DNA of 64,000 bases. It comes from Adineta vaga. Lineage: Eukaryota > Rotifera. Made by a program: the position numbers and the translations under genes. The stretch lies in the NCBI GenBank assembly GCA_021613535.1, contig CP075496.1, positions 14,942,001 through 15,006,000 of the forward strand, given 5' to 3'. The notes under the pieces were generated by a model that worked only from the letters and a program-made list of their open reading frames with translations, was not told the origin of the DNA and made no database searches. Below, piece by piece: positions 1-10,951 of this stretch (position 1 is its first letter; every line of letters begins with the position of its first letter).

Positions 1-91
1 AATACTATTTGTCGTTCTTCGATTACCTATTCACGCTTCATCGATTTTTACCTTCGTTTTTTATGAAGAAACGACGAGTAGAATAATATAG

Positions 92-264
92 GGGCCATTA
101 CATTTCATATACAGCTTGATAGTAGTATGAAGAAATATAATATGACGCTGCATCATGATCAATATGAGAAGGCCTTTACAAAACAAGGACGTGATTTTCA
201 TATTGGTAAAATATCACAGAAAGAGTTTCAATCCACCGTACTCGGTATTTTTTCTCAAATCTAG
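92..264 (+). CDS. Possible 3'-terminal exon of a gene entering from the left edge
   Basis: An acceptor-like AG ends at 91 and is followed by an open frame that stops with TAG at 262-264. It reads as normal-looking protein (for example KKYNMTLHHDQYEKAFTKQG and GKISQKEF) and contains an internal ATG at 127 that could start a 45-residue peptide. I do not recognise the family. Everything upstream would lie outside the window, so this is either the last exon of a truncated gene or a chance open frame. The support is codon look and one splice-like boundary only. Confidence 0.3.
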
Positions 265-2167
265 GTTGGTTAAACCATATCACACTTATGGCAAAATGAT
301 ATATCATACATAATCTATTCTTGTAGCTAAAAAATGTAAGTAATTTATCTATGTAGTTGTGAAGTATTATGCATTATATATATCGTAATATTTGATAAAA
401 TCCTATAAAACATTTTGATCGAATACTATAATATTCATATTAATCCTTTCCTGCTTTTGCGCGCTATGACACCCACTTTATAAAAAAAAGTTGGTTCTTT
501 AGAACTAACGAGAGAGAATCACTCACTGTCCAATCGCTTTCCAGTTGATATTTTGGCCGCAGGTAAGAGACTCCAAGCCTAGAATATTCCTTTGAGGATA
601 TGGGCTCTTTACTGACCTTTTATCCCTTGTCGATATTGAGCAAATCATAAAATAACGAAGTTTTCAACTGAAATTTGGGCCGTATATAGGTCTAGCCACC
701 ATCAAAGTCTTTTGAAAGTTTCAGCCGAAAAAAGTGTTCCTTTATCCAGATATTGGATTTTGAAGTAATCTGACAATTTGCTCATATTGTGCTGCAAGTG
801 ATTATCTTCTCATAAATCAATATCTCGATATAGGAACATTTTTTGGCTGACACTTTTAGAATAGTCTAATAATGATTAGACATACTAATGGCCCAAATAT
901 CACTTGGAAACTCCGTTATTTAGTTTTTTGTTCAATGTAGAGAAAAGTGCGAAAAATCGGTAGAGAGCCCATAACTCGGCGCCAAAGCCCTAGCGGACCA
1001 TATCTTCGTGAAATTGCTCTACTCTTATAGCGCCCTACCTATGGGTAAAATATTAACGAAAAACGGTTGAACATTTAGTGACCATCTGTCCTAAGAAACA
1101 TTTAAAACCCAATTTTATAGAAATCTAAAGCCAATGAATTGTACTTTCGACAGGCTCCAAGTTGGTATGAAATCGGTCCTGAAATATTACTTAGTTAAAA
1201 AAGAACCAGATTTTTGTAAGACGGGCGTCATAGCGCTCAAAGGGCACGAAAGGATTAATATTTTTATGCATCTGTTTATGGACGTTAATGTTCACGACTT
1301 AAAAAGCTGTTCATTTGTTATTGCCTTGGAGTTTTGAAGATTCGACACATCCTATTGAGACGTAATAAACCTTGAACATAGAGTTGTCTCAAGCCTTTCT
1401 ATCATAGTTATGAGCATTTTGCGAGGTAAACTCACCAACTTATCAGTCGCTTTTGGGTTGATATCCTAGTTATAGGCAAGAGACTATAAGACTCGAATAG
1501 TCCTAGGAAAAATCAGAACACTAGGCCTTTTGTGTGGAGTTATGGATTTTTAGCCGCTTTTTCAGTATTGAGCGAAAACGCTTTTCAGCGCAACTTCTTT
1601 GGGACTAAAATGTGGAAGTCACATAGCCTGTTTGCGATTATAGCGTGTACGCGCGATGAGGCTCTACGTGAAACTGAGTTACACCTAAAATGGAGTTTTA
1701 TGTTTTATAAGTTTGCGCTTGTGATGAATTCTGTCTGTAATGGAGGATCGGGGAGACGAATGGGCCAATTTAATCGACCTAAAACTTACACTCGTTAGTT
1801 TTTTTTTCAAGTAAAAACATATGGGTTCCACAAAATATCAATTAAAAAGCGCCTGAATAGTTGTTGACCATTCCCTATCAGTCAACTTTTACGATAAAAC
1901 ACGTTACTTCAAGTACTTTGTATTGAAATCTCGTCGATAGTAGACTCATAAAGCATCGTACCAACTTGAGATCGCATTAATTTCTTTTATAGATAAACTA
2001 ATATCTGACCAATCTTAAACGAAGAATAAATCTCAAAAAGTGATACGAAACTTGCCACTTAAGAAAGAAGGATTATCTATTCATATTTCCAACGACTGGG
2101 TTATTACACAACTTCGAAAACCAATTCTGTTCGAAATATTAGCAGCTTGAATGAACTTGCCTTTAAA
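265..2167. other. Gene-free stretch with degenerate repeats
   Basis: I see no convincing gene here. Short open frames at 1134-1337 and 1532-1798 have no recognisable motif. The stretch contains the foldback at 602-970. It also contains a weak direct repeat pairing about 521-592 with about 1430-1504; both copies carry TCGCTTT, GTTGATAT and GGYAAGAGACT in the same order. It is probably decayed mobile-element sequence. Confidence 0.5.
602..970. repeat. Long imperfect inverted repeat (foldback)
   Basis: The left arm, about 602-760, reads in reverse complement along the right arm, about 815-970. The outer ends match (GGGCTCT against AGAGCCC), followed by AACGAAGTT against AACTCCGTT, then ATTTGGGCC against GGCCCAAAT. 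Inside, TTTCAGCC, GTTCCT and AGATATTG are mirrored. The arms are roughly 70 percent alike with small indels and the spacer is about 50 bp. It looks like an old foldback or MITE-like element; no coding frame and no clear target duplication were seen. Confidence 0.6.
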
Positions 2168-2719
2168 CTAACATAAATCAAACCACGGGTAGAACACTGT
2201 CGAGGCACTAGTGTTGGTGGAACTAAGGCTCTTGCACTAACATAAATCAAACCACGGGTAGAACACTATCGAGGCACTAGTGTTGGTGGAACTAAGGCTC
2301 TTGCACTAACATAAATCAAACCACGGGTAGAACACTATCGAGGCACTAGTGTTGGTGGAACTAAGGCTCTTGCACTAACATAAATCAAACCACGGGTAGA
2401 ACACTGTCGAGGCACTAGTGTTGGTGGAACTAAGGCTCTTGCACTAATATAAATCAAACCACGGGTAGAACACTGTCGAGGCACTAGTGTTGGTGGAACT
2501 AAGGCTCTTGTACTAACATAAATCAAACCACGGGTAGAACACTGTCGAGGCACTAGTGTTGGTGGAACTAAGGCTCTTGCACTAACATAAATCAAACCAC
2601 GGGTAGAACACTATCGAGGCACTAGTGTTGGTGGAACTAAGGCTCTTGTACTAACATAAATCAAACCACGGGTAGAACACTATCGAGGCACTAGTGTTGG
2701 TGGAACTAAGGCTCTTGTA
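2168..2719. repeat. Tandem array of eight 69-bp units
   Basis: Units start at 2168, 2237, 2306, 2375, 2444, 2513, 2582 and 2651, exactly 69 bp apart. They differ only at a few positions: ACTGTCG or ACTATCG, CTTGCA or CTTGTA, ACATA or ATATA. Because 69 is 23 codons, the array stays open on the minus strand as a 23-residue periodic peptide, but there is no start, flanking exon or known motif to support translation. The near-identity of copies implies recent expansion or homogenisation. It sits in otherwise gene-free DNA. Confidence 0.95.
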
Positions 2720-5700
2720 CTAATAGCGTCTAAGCAATTTAACAGAACACTTTGGTTTTCGATTTGTGCTTTTCATGGATATCAGCGAACAAGAACGTAA
2801 AAACTGACTAACATGGTTTAAAGATGCAAATCAAACGGCAGTCAACTTCATTGCAGTACCGACTAAAACAAGGTAAGCCAACATTTCTAGATATCCTACT
2901 ATAATATTCAGAGGGAAAGACACATGTTTTTGTGAAAAACGTGGATGCTACTCATAAATAGTCAACTAGAAGTTTTGTATGATGCGGTGGAGCGTTGTAG
3001 TTTATTGCATCCTGTGCTAATATAGTTCACATTCATGAAATAGCAAGAATAATAAGTATAAATGCGCCGTCTTTATGAGGTACGTTCTTTGGAGCAATGG
3101 ATGGAGTTGTAGAAGGCTATTTTGTGAAGGATTGATATTATGTCATTTGCGGGAAAATGCCATATGATTAAAAGATAGTTCTACATGAAGATATGTGCAA
3201 CTATATCTGTTGAATTATGTTAAAATATGTCAACGGTATTTATAATTAGAACGTGTACCTAAGAAGTTTATTTGTCGCTTTGAAAAAGGAGGAAGAAAGA
3301 ATAGAGGTTTTCAGTTAGCTTGTGCCATATGTGTCCTTTTCTGTACGGTGGGTCTATTAAAATGGCTCTTGACAATGGCCACACGATGAGATGGGTTTCT
3401 TATGATATCGAGTATGAAAAATGTTTCAATACCTAACTTTTTTGTCTGTGTATTCATATACAGGTAAGTAAAAGTCCACCCTGGTATGGACACACTCACA
3501 TTGAACATCATATTCTTTGGAATTTCGCGCTGATGAAATGGTCCAACATGCAACGCACAATTGTTCACTTGTCGATACTTCTATCCTTTCATAAGCGGAA
3601 TCACCGCACTAAAGTGAATAATAAGAACTATTAGAAAACATGTACATGTATGAGAAGAACTAGAAAATTAACAGCTCGCCCTACACATAATCAAGCATTT
3701 CGTTACTCTGACCTTCCTAGCTTTTCATTTTTCTTTTTTTCAATAGTAATCATAATATTTTAACAACATCATAAAAGCTGAAGTATTTTCTTCTATCTTG
3801 TTGCACGCGTATTTTAGAAGGGTCTTTCCATATTACCATAATAAGCAGAAAACGCACAAAAGTTTTCTTACATCATCCTGCGAACTTCGTAAAAGTTCTT
3901 CGGATTTCCTTTCGACAGAACCAAGAGTGATTCGTTTTGCATAAGAATATTAAAAATTGTTATAAAGATCGGAAGAATTTTGTATAATTTGTAGTATAGA
4001 TTCCAATCTTCGTTAGCCCTTTAACGATGATATTGCCCACCAATGGTCCATACTCTACGTTACGAACGTTATTCAGCAATAAAAATAAAATGTTTTCGGA
4101 ACATGTCTTCGAGTAGCAGATTTTTCTTAGATATTTACACTCATCTTTTTCATGGAAGTACACTAATTACGAATTATTAATTCAACGTATAAAATTTGTT
4201 TCGTAAATCTCTTTGCATTTGAGTTTAATCTAAGAAAAACATTTTTTCCAAACGCTTCAAAATCATATCATTCCCGAAAGGATTAAATAAACTGTATACT
4301 CTGAGTTACTCAGATTATCCTTTATTCCATAGTTCAGAAAACAATAAGTTGTTTGGTTTCACTGATTTACACTCTTCAAATTCCGAAATTGGACCGAAAG
4401 ATGGACATAATATCTAACCTGAATTTTCTAGACAAGCAGAACGATTTCTAACCATATGACATTAGATTTATGCGATTTGTTTGTAAAAGTTTATGCAATG
4501 TAGAGACAGAATTCTAATAAGTAAAGTATTTTGTGTAGATCTGTATGCGTCACATTTCAATCGGAAAAGAGCAGATTGGTGTACCCATATGATATGAAAG
4601 AATTTCCGTTTATCCATATTCTTACTCTAATTATATTTATTCACACAGATAATACAATGAACTTTACTATAACATGTTTTCTAGGATAACTGTAAAGCCA
4701 TTCATCTGTGACTGTCATTTCTCAGTGCACCGTACCAATCAAACCTGTTTCTGCAAATAAATTAGACTACTGGCGTGTCATTACTTCGAACATTATGCAC
4801 GCTGTTCACATAGACTAATGAACGCAACATATTTAATGCTTCATACACTTGTCTCATTACATCATCTGACAATACATATGAAAACATACCAATTGACAAT
4901 CACTAAATTTAGAAAAAAATGGAAAGCATACACAACATCTACATGGAGAAGGCATGCATTCTACATTTGATGCCACGAAACTTGCAAGAAACAAGCATAT
5001 GAACTCACACATAGAACATGTCTCTAGTTTATGATGCATGTGTAATAGTAAATTCGAATGAGTGGGATTGTGAAGAATAAAGATAAATAGGCGTGTGGGT
5101 GCGTATGAGTGTCAGAAACAAGATCGAGAATGAATGTTCTAAGGTAAGTGCAAGAAGAGAAGATACCGAGATTTACTTTTCTGAGATCCACTCTTCACAG
5201 AGTATTTATTTATTTCATGAGGATTTATTTGCACTTATTAGCTACAGAATAATTCTAGCGCACCCTCATCATTGATTCTACTCCTCGTGTTCGCCCTCAA
5301 CCTCAGTTAGCCATCGCCCTCAGAAATTACGTGGGATTTATTAAAAAATTGCTTTTCTTCTTTTTTAAAATCGGTCATGTCCACGGTATGAGTACAGCTT
5401 CATCGTTAGAAGAATTGATCACTAACGTTCCTCTCGGGGTGAAAGAGCGGAGTTGTGGATTTTCATGGATTCTATATGTTATCCTTCATAATTCCAGTAG
5501 TATTAAACTTGAAATTTGAATTCAATTGAAATACAAAGTTTTAAGCTAATTCAGCTTTCAGTTTCAAATGAACTGCCCCAGTTGAAAAGTCTCTATAGCA
5601 ACCTCATTGTTGCCTTCGCCCTCACCACCTTTAGATCAGAAAAATGGTACCACAATTGAACACGTCTGATAATGTGTACACGAAGACGCTCATAGATAAC

Positions 5701-6440
5701 GGCTCTTCGAGGGACGCTAAGCGCCTCCACGCCGCGACGCTGCTTTAAAAGATGTTGTTTCTGGGGGTATCAGATCGTCCCCGATATAAGTTCTTAACTG
5801 CGAGTTTATAGTTTAATTTTCATTCTAAAGAATTATATGAACTTCGCGAGTTCAATACTCAAAGGTATTCACAACCTCTACTATTTAGTATCAATCAATC
5901 CTGTTTCTCGCGGGCTTTCATTTGGTATGAAATTCATCATTTACTCTATTCGAAATGATGGTATTGCCCACCTGGAATAGTATATTTTTCAACCGCGTAC
6001 TAGGCTAAAACTTTGTAAAAAAACCCCACGTTCTTTATCCAAATTCATTATTTTGTTCAAGAAATATTTTATTTTCTTAAAAATAATTTTCTGAAAGATA
6101 TACCCATGTTTTCGATTGCGATGAAATTGCGACGCAATTGCGATAAAAAATCGCAGTTGCGCCGCAATTGTGACGCGATGATCGCATTGTAGTGCATTCA
6201 TATTTCGAAACTATTCTGGTTACTATTACGTTAATAATTTTTGAAAGATATACCCAGCTTAGTAGCAACTATAATATAGTACCTCGTATTTCTTAAATAC
6301 TTAGAAAAGTAAACAAAATTTACAATAAAAGTACGTTTAATCAGCGGGATAATATACAAAGTGTGTCAGTATCGGTGATGGTGCTATTCCTTGCGATACC
6401 TATACCCACCCACACCCAGCAATCGCTCATCACCAACTTA
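2720..6440. other. Gene-free stretch, 3.7 kb
   Basis: No gene could be supported. An open frame without an ATG at about 3311-3568 on the minus strand has plausible composition but no motif. A small patch at about 6110-6195 is built of short palindromic words around TTGCG and CGCAA. A 14-bp word, GAAAGATATACCCA, occurs near 6093 and again near 6242. The GC content is somewhat higher than in the gene-bearing part of the window. Confidence 0.4.
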
Positions 6441-6449
6441 TCACTCACC

Positions 6450-6605
6450 TATAGCTCATCGACAACACCCACGGACCCAACAACCATCTATGACTCATCG
6501 GCGATATTTACCAATGGATTACCCACCTATGACTTGTCGACGACACCTACGGACTTATTATCCATCTATGACTCATCGATAATATCTGCCTGCCTAACAC
6601 CCATC
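6450..6605. repeat. 39-bp minisatellite, about four degenerate copies
   Basis: The word CTATGACTCATCGAC and its variants recur at 39-bp intervals (CTAT at about 6449, 6488, 6527, 6566), followed by a variable ACACCTACGGAC-like part. The 39-bp period keeps a plus-strand frame open (a 13-residue repeat rich in T, S, Y, D and P), but nothing else suggests a gene. Confidence 0.6.
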
Positions 6606-7631
6606 ACTGGAAAATCCAGCATCTCGAATCCCATTGACAAGAGAAAACAGCATCTCAGTTCTGATTGGTCCAAAAAATGACCCATCATACAGATGACTCT
6701 TCTCACTGATGACTCATATATACGCTTAGTACCACTTACGTTTCGAAATTGACAGCTGGAATGTCAAGTGATGAGGTAGTTAAAAATTGAAAAAATAAGC
6801 TCTAATGGCTGTTACATCTCCTTTTATACTCTACTAGCGGAGATACCCGCTGCAAAGAGGATATAATTTACGTTTTTCATCTACAACAGTGCTTTTCTCA
6901 TCACCCACTGGACCCCTCCGTTGGTATTTACCCTTCGTGTATAAAAAAATCCTCACACCCTGCTTTCTCGCCCTGCCTTAGCTAGTATAATCCTTCAGGT
7001 CGTCACTTAGCGCGCGTTACCTGTCTTCCAAGCGTCTTTCTCCTCCGTACTGAGGCTACTCCTATATCTCTTTTGGCATCAAGCACCAGGCCTTTTTTTC
7101 AGAACTTTTCGCATCTCTTCATTAGTTCTTTCCTACTGGTCTTGTCTGGCTATGCATACAACATACAGCTCTGTTCCTTTTAAATCCACTCCTACTGTCC
7201 CGCTGCAACTTCAGTCCCATTCTACACCCACTGTCTCGCTGCAACTCCCACCCCTCGGTAGATCTGCCTATTCTCAGACGCCCGCTGCAAGTCATTCTAT
7301 AGTTTATAAACTTCACTTCGACTCCATACAGGTAGAGTAGTCAATTCACTCCAGATTCAGTTTATTTTTGAGAACCCAACTCAGGCATTGCAGTTGTCCA
7401 TCTTGGATGCAGACACCCAAACCCAGTTCTTCAAAGTTCCAGGGAAAAACGTGGAACTGGCAGTTTATCGATACTGGATAAATTCTTAATAATTCTCCTT
7501 CGCCCACCCCTTGGAGGTCACAACTCCATCTCGACATTCCGTAGAACTTAGAGGAGTCTCGTGAAACTTTTAGTGTCGCCAGCTATCAATGGAATCGAAA
7601 AATTCCTATATACCATCACCTTGGTGAAATT
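6606..7631. other. Gene-free stretch beside a retrotransposon
   Basis: No gene was found. The GC content is higher than in most of the window. About 7185-7250 contains a short direct repeat around CTGCAACT. This stretch lies beyond the 3' truncation point of the minus-strand retroelement and may be older repeat sequence. Confidence 0.4.
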
Positions 7632-8033
7632 TCACCCACACCCATCAATTGATCTTCGATCAGCTTTTTTGATAATCCAGCTGTCACTGTCATATGTTAC
7701 AACTGGGAATACCATAGCCTTGCCAATACGTATCTTTGTTGCCAGTGTAATGTCTCTACCCTTTATTATCTTGTCTAGGTTTGCTATAGCCTTTCTTCCA
7801 AGAAGCAACCGCCTTTTGATTTCATGAGTACAGTTACCATCCGTGGTGATTTTTGAACCAAGGAATATAAAGTCTGTTACAACTTCGATTTCTTCGCCAT
7901 CTATACTAATTCCATTTATAGTACCAGTTGACATAATCTTGGTCTTCTTTATGTTGAGTAGTAAACCAGCTTTTGCGCTTTCTTCCTTAACTTTTAACAA
8001 GAGGTTTTTCAAGTCATCTTCATTTTCAGCCAT
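7632..8033 (-). pseudogene. RT thumb region, third segment, truncated
   Basis: It continues from the YADD break: DDLKNLLLKVKEES, LLLNIKKTKIM, FIFLGSKITTDG, HEIKRRLLLGRKA and AMVFPVVTY, all typical of the BovB/RTE thumb. The matching sequence ends at a word that runs into GGGTGTGGGTGA on the minus strand and a TGA stop. The expected C-terminal region is absent, so the break is a truncation and not only a stop codon. Confidence 0.8.
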
Positions 8034-8545
8034 TAAAGTGGTATGTCCGCATACCTGAGGTTGTTAATCTTTCTTCCAGCAATTTTGATTCCCATTTCTG
8101 TTTCTTCTAATCCTGAATTTCGCATGATGTACTCTGCATACAAGTGAAATAGGTAAGGTGATAATATACATCCTTGACGTACTCCTTTCCCAATTTTGAA
8201 CCATTCAGTTAGTCCATATTCGGTTCTAACAGTAGCCTCTTGGTCGTCGTACAAGTTTTGGAGTAGGCAAATGAGATGGTTCGGTACACCCATGTTGTGA
8301 AGTGTTGTCCAAAGTTTGTTATGATCAACACAGTCAAAGGCTTTAGTATAATCAATGAAACAGAAGTATGTGTCTTTTTGAAATTCTCTTGTTTTTTCTA
8401 TTACCCAACGAATATTTGCAATTTGATCTCGAGTACCTCTGCCTTTTCTGAATCCGGCTTGTACATCTGGTAGTTCACGTTCCATGTATTGCTGAATTCT
8501 GGCTTGTAATATCTTGAGTATTATTTTGCTGGCATGTGAAATAAG
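8033..8545 (-). pseudogene. Reverse transcriptase palm, second segment
   Basis: This continues the first segment in another frame. It carries RT motifs in order: DVQAGFRKGRGTRDQI, FCFIDYTKAFDCVDH (first catalytic Asp), GVRQGCILSP and INNLRYAD. Reading fails immediately after Y-A-D at about 8043-8046, where a single missing base shifts the frame inside the YADD catalytic box; an in-frame stop follows three codons later. This copy therefore cannot make active RT. Confidence 0.85.
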
Positions 8546-10314
8546 GCAATGGTTCGGTAGTTTGAACATTCTTTAGCATTACCTTTTTTTGGTATTGGTA
8601 TATAAATTGTTCTTTTCCAATCTTTTGGCCACTTCTTTGATCTCCATATTAATTGACAAAGCGGTAGAATTACTTTAGCTGCATCATCTTCCAGGACTTT
8701 GAATAATTCAATTGATAGTTCGTCGACCCCAGGAGCCTTGTTTTTAGCAATGTTGTCTAACGCCCATTTGATTTCACTTTCCAGAATGTCTGGCTCCAGT
8801 TCTGTGACCGTATTATCGAATGTGTCTATAATGCTGGGATCTTTCATGTATAGTTCTTCGGTATGTTCTTGCCATCTCTTTTTTATATCTTCTTTTTCGG
8901 TCAGATCGGTTCCGTGTTTATCTTTTATTGTACTCCATTTAGCTTGGAAGTTTCCTTTGATTTCTTTAATTTTCTTGAAGAGATCTCTAGTTTTTCCCTT
9001 CCGGTTGTTTTCTTCAATTTCCTTGCATTGTTGGTTCATATATTTATCCTTATCTTTTCTTGCCATTCTCTGAAACTTGGCGTTCAGCGTGGAAAATTTT
9101 ATCGCATCGTTGTTACTTTTTGCTTTGCGTCTTTCTTCCACCACTTTTAACGTATCAGCAGACAGCCACTTCGCCTTCTTTTGTTTTTTGCTGTACGGGA
9201 TATTTTTTGTTGCTTCATCTTTGATGATATCCCAGATTTCAGTCCAAAGTTCTTCGGGCATTCTGTCCCCAAAATCCAAGCCATTAAATCTGTTCTTAAT
9301 GTTCACTGTGTATTCGTATGGAATGTTACCAAAATCATATTTTGGTTGTTTGATGGCTTTTCCTGTTTTCTTTAATTTTATCTGGATTTTTGCAAGAAGA
9401 AGTTCGTGATCGGTGCCGCAGTCGGCACCAGGTCTTGTTTTTGACAGTTGTATGGAGCTACTCCATCTTTGATTGCAAATTATGTAATCAATTTGGTTCC
9501 TGTATTGTCCGCCCGGCGATGTCCATGTGTATAACCGTCGTTTAGGTTGATGGAAGAAAGTATTTGCAATGAACATTGAGTTGTTCTGGCAGAAGTCCAC
9601 TAATCTATCTCCTGCTTCATTCCGCACACCAAGTCCGGATTTTCCAGTTATTCCAGGTGTTGTAATGCTTCCAACTTTAGCGTTACAGTCTCCCATAATA
9701 ACTATGACGTCTTTTTTTGGTGCTGCATCTAAGAGCTGTTGCAGATCGGCATAGAATTGTTCTATTTCGTTTTCCTTTGCCTCTGTAGTTGGTGCATAGA
9801 CTTGAATCACCGTGATGTTGAGTGGTTTGCCTTGGAATCGAATTGATATCATTCTGTCATTTTTTGAGTTGTATCCGAGCACCGACTGAGACCATACTTT
9901 ATTCACAATGATGGCTACACCATTTCTTCTTTGAGTTTCATGTCCACAGTAATATACTTGATGTTCATCTGACGTGAAGTGACCCATACCAGTCCATTTT
10001 ATTTCGCTGGTTCCTAAAATGCTGATGTTCAATCTGGACATTTCTGCTTTAACCACGTCAAGTTTGCCTTGATTCATTGTTCGAACATTCCATGTTCCTA
10101 TTGTATGTAATTCTTTGCAGCATCGCACTTTCCTTTCGTTTCGGGACACATCAGCAGCTGGACGTCCTGTCGGCTTTGATCCAGCCACATCATCAATTCC
10201 ACGGCTACTCGTACTTGTACTTTGCTCTTCCCCAGTAGCTTCTTGAGTACCTTCCAACCTGAGGGGCTCATCTTCCGATACTATGTTGAGATTGTTTTGG
10301 CTGTAATTGTCCAT
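8521..10314 (-). pseudogene. RTE endonuclease plus N-terminal reverse transcriptase (ORF2, first segment)
   Basis: The 597-codon segment starts at an ATG (10312-10314). Residues about 70-320 form the exonuclease-endonuclease-phosphatase fold that nicks the target site: GTWNVRT (Asn), SEIKWTG (Glu), MGDCNAKVG (Asp/Asn), QIDYII and GTDHELL (Asp-His) are all present, so the nuclease active site is intact. A basic linker follows, then the RT fingers (IPKKGNAKECSNYRTIA). The frame then runs off at about 8540-8545 through loss of one base and ends 8 residues later. GC content and codon use differ from neighbouring host genes, as expected of an invading element. Confidence 0.85.
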
Positions 10315-10582
10315 GTAAGTTTTCTTGGCAAAATACTGGAGTGAGTTGCCATTTCCTTCTCCAAGATGAGTTGCCTATCTCGGCCAAGAGCCTCATCTGC
10401 CCTTGGTTTGGAATCAGAGTTTTCCTTCTCCTAGGTGAACTACCGATCAAGGTTAGAGAGCTTCACCTGCCCTGGCTAAAGCTTTTGAAACTTAGTTCGA
10501 GAGGAACCTTGCTTCTGGCGGCCTTTGTTCGCCGTGGCATCTTGTCGTCTGTGGGTTTCTGTAGCATTTTATAAGTGTTTTA

Positions 10583-10951
10583 GTGCCATCCAAAACCCCA
10601 CTACACCCTGCTGACAAAAAGTCTGGATTGTCCGGGACTGCTTATTTGAACAATTGCTTGTTCTTATTCGCAGGTAACCATCATATTAATGGCCGTTCCA
10701 CTATCCGCAACCTGTGCACCCGCTTGGTAGAATTCAGCCTAGCCCCAAGAAATGGCGAATATCTGCCCATAAAGTCCATATACATTACACCGTCCGTTCT
10801 CGATATTTTGCTAAACGAGAAGCTGAACAGAGAGCACACTCCATACGGCTACCACATCTTAGCACGAGCGTATAACGAAAGTATTACGTGCTGGCCTGCA
10901 GGATATAACCACGGATGCGACAAAATGCCAATGAATTGCTTGCGAGAATAA
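10583..10951 (+). CDS. Unassigned open frame, 122 codons
   Basis: An ATG-initiated frame abuts the 5' end of the retroelement. Its GC content is well above that of host genes here, and its composition is protein-like (LCTRLVEFSLAPRNGEYLP, PYGYHILARAYNES). I recognise no domain, signal peptide or membrane segment. It could be part of the mobile element's flank, a remnant of another element, or chance. The opposite strand is also partly open. Confidence 0.25.
   Translation: MPSKTPLHPADKKSGLSGTAYLNNCLFLFAGNHHINGRSTIRNLCTRLVEFSLAPRNGEYLPIKSIYITPSVLDILLNEKLNREHTPYGYHILARAYNESITCWPAGYNHGCDKMPMNCLRE

Larger units (their letters stand above)
7632..10574 (-). mobile_element. BovB/RTE-clade non-LTR retrotransposon, decayed and 3'-truncated
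   Basis: A minus-strand element encodes an apurinic-type endonuclease and a reverse transcriptase in the order used by RTE elements. The coding part is split into three frames (10314-8521, about 8545-8033, 8033-7632) by two single-base losses. The 5' leader (about 10315-10574) contains a stretch near 10325-10370 that I recognise from vertebrate BovB leaders. It also has two 69-bp-spaced copies of a leader unit, each with a small stem (10365/10397 and 10434/10467). The element stops abruptly at 7632 inside the region after the RT palm, so the C-terminal part and 3' tail are missing. The family call rests on long remembered similarity to BovB proteins, not on a search. Confidence 0.85.

Noticed and set aside
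2335-2595. Repeat-protein gene on the minus strand
   Set aside because: The frame is open only because the unit is a multiple of three; no start exon, motif or flanking coding sequence.
2168-2719. CRISPR array
   Set aside because: Units are contiguous near-identical 69-mers with no unique spacers, and the genome is eukaryotic.
3311-3568. Gene on the minus strand
   Set aside because: No clear ATG at its start, no recognisable domain and no splice-linked neighbours.
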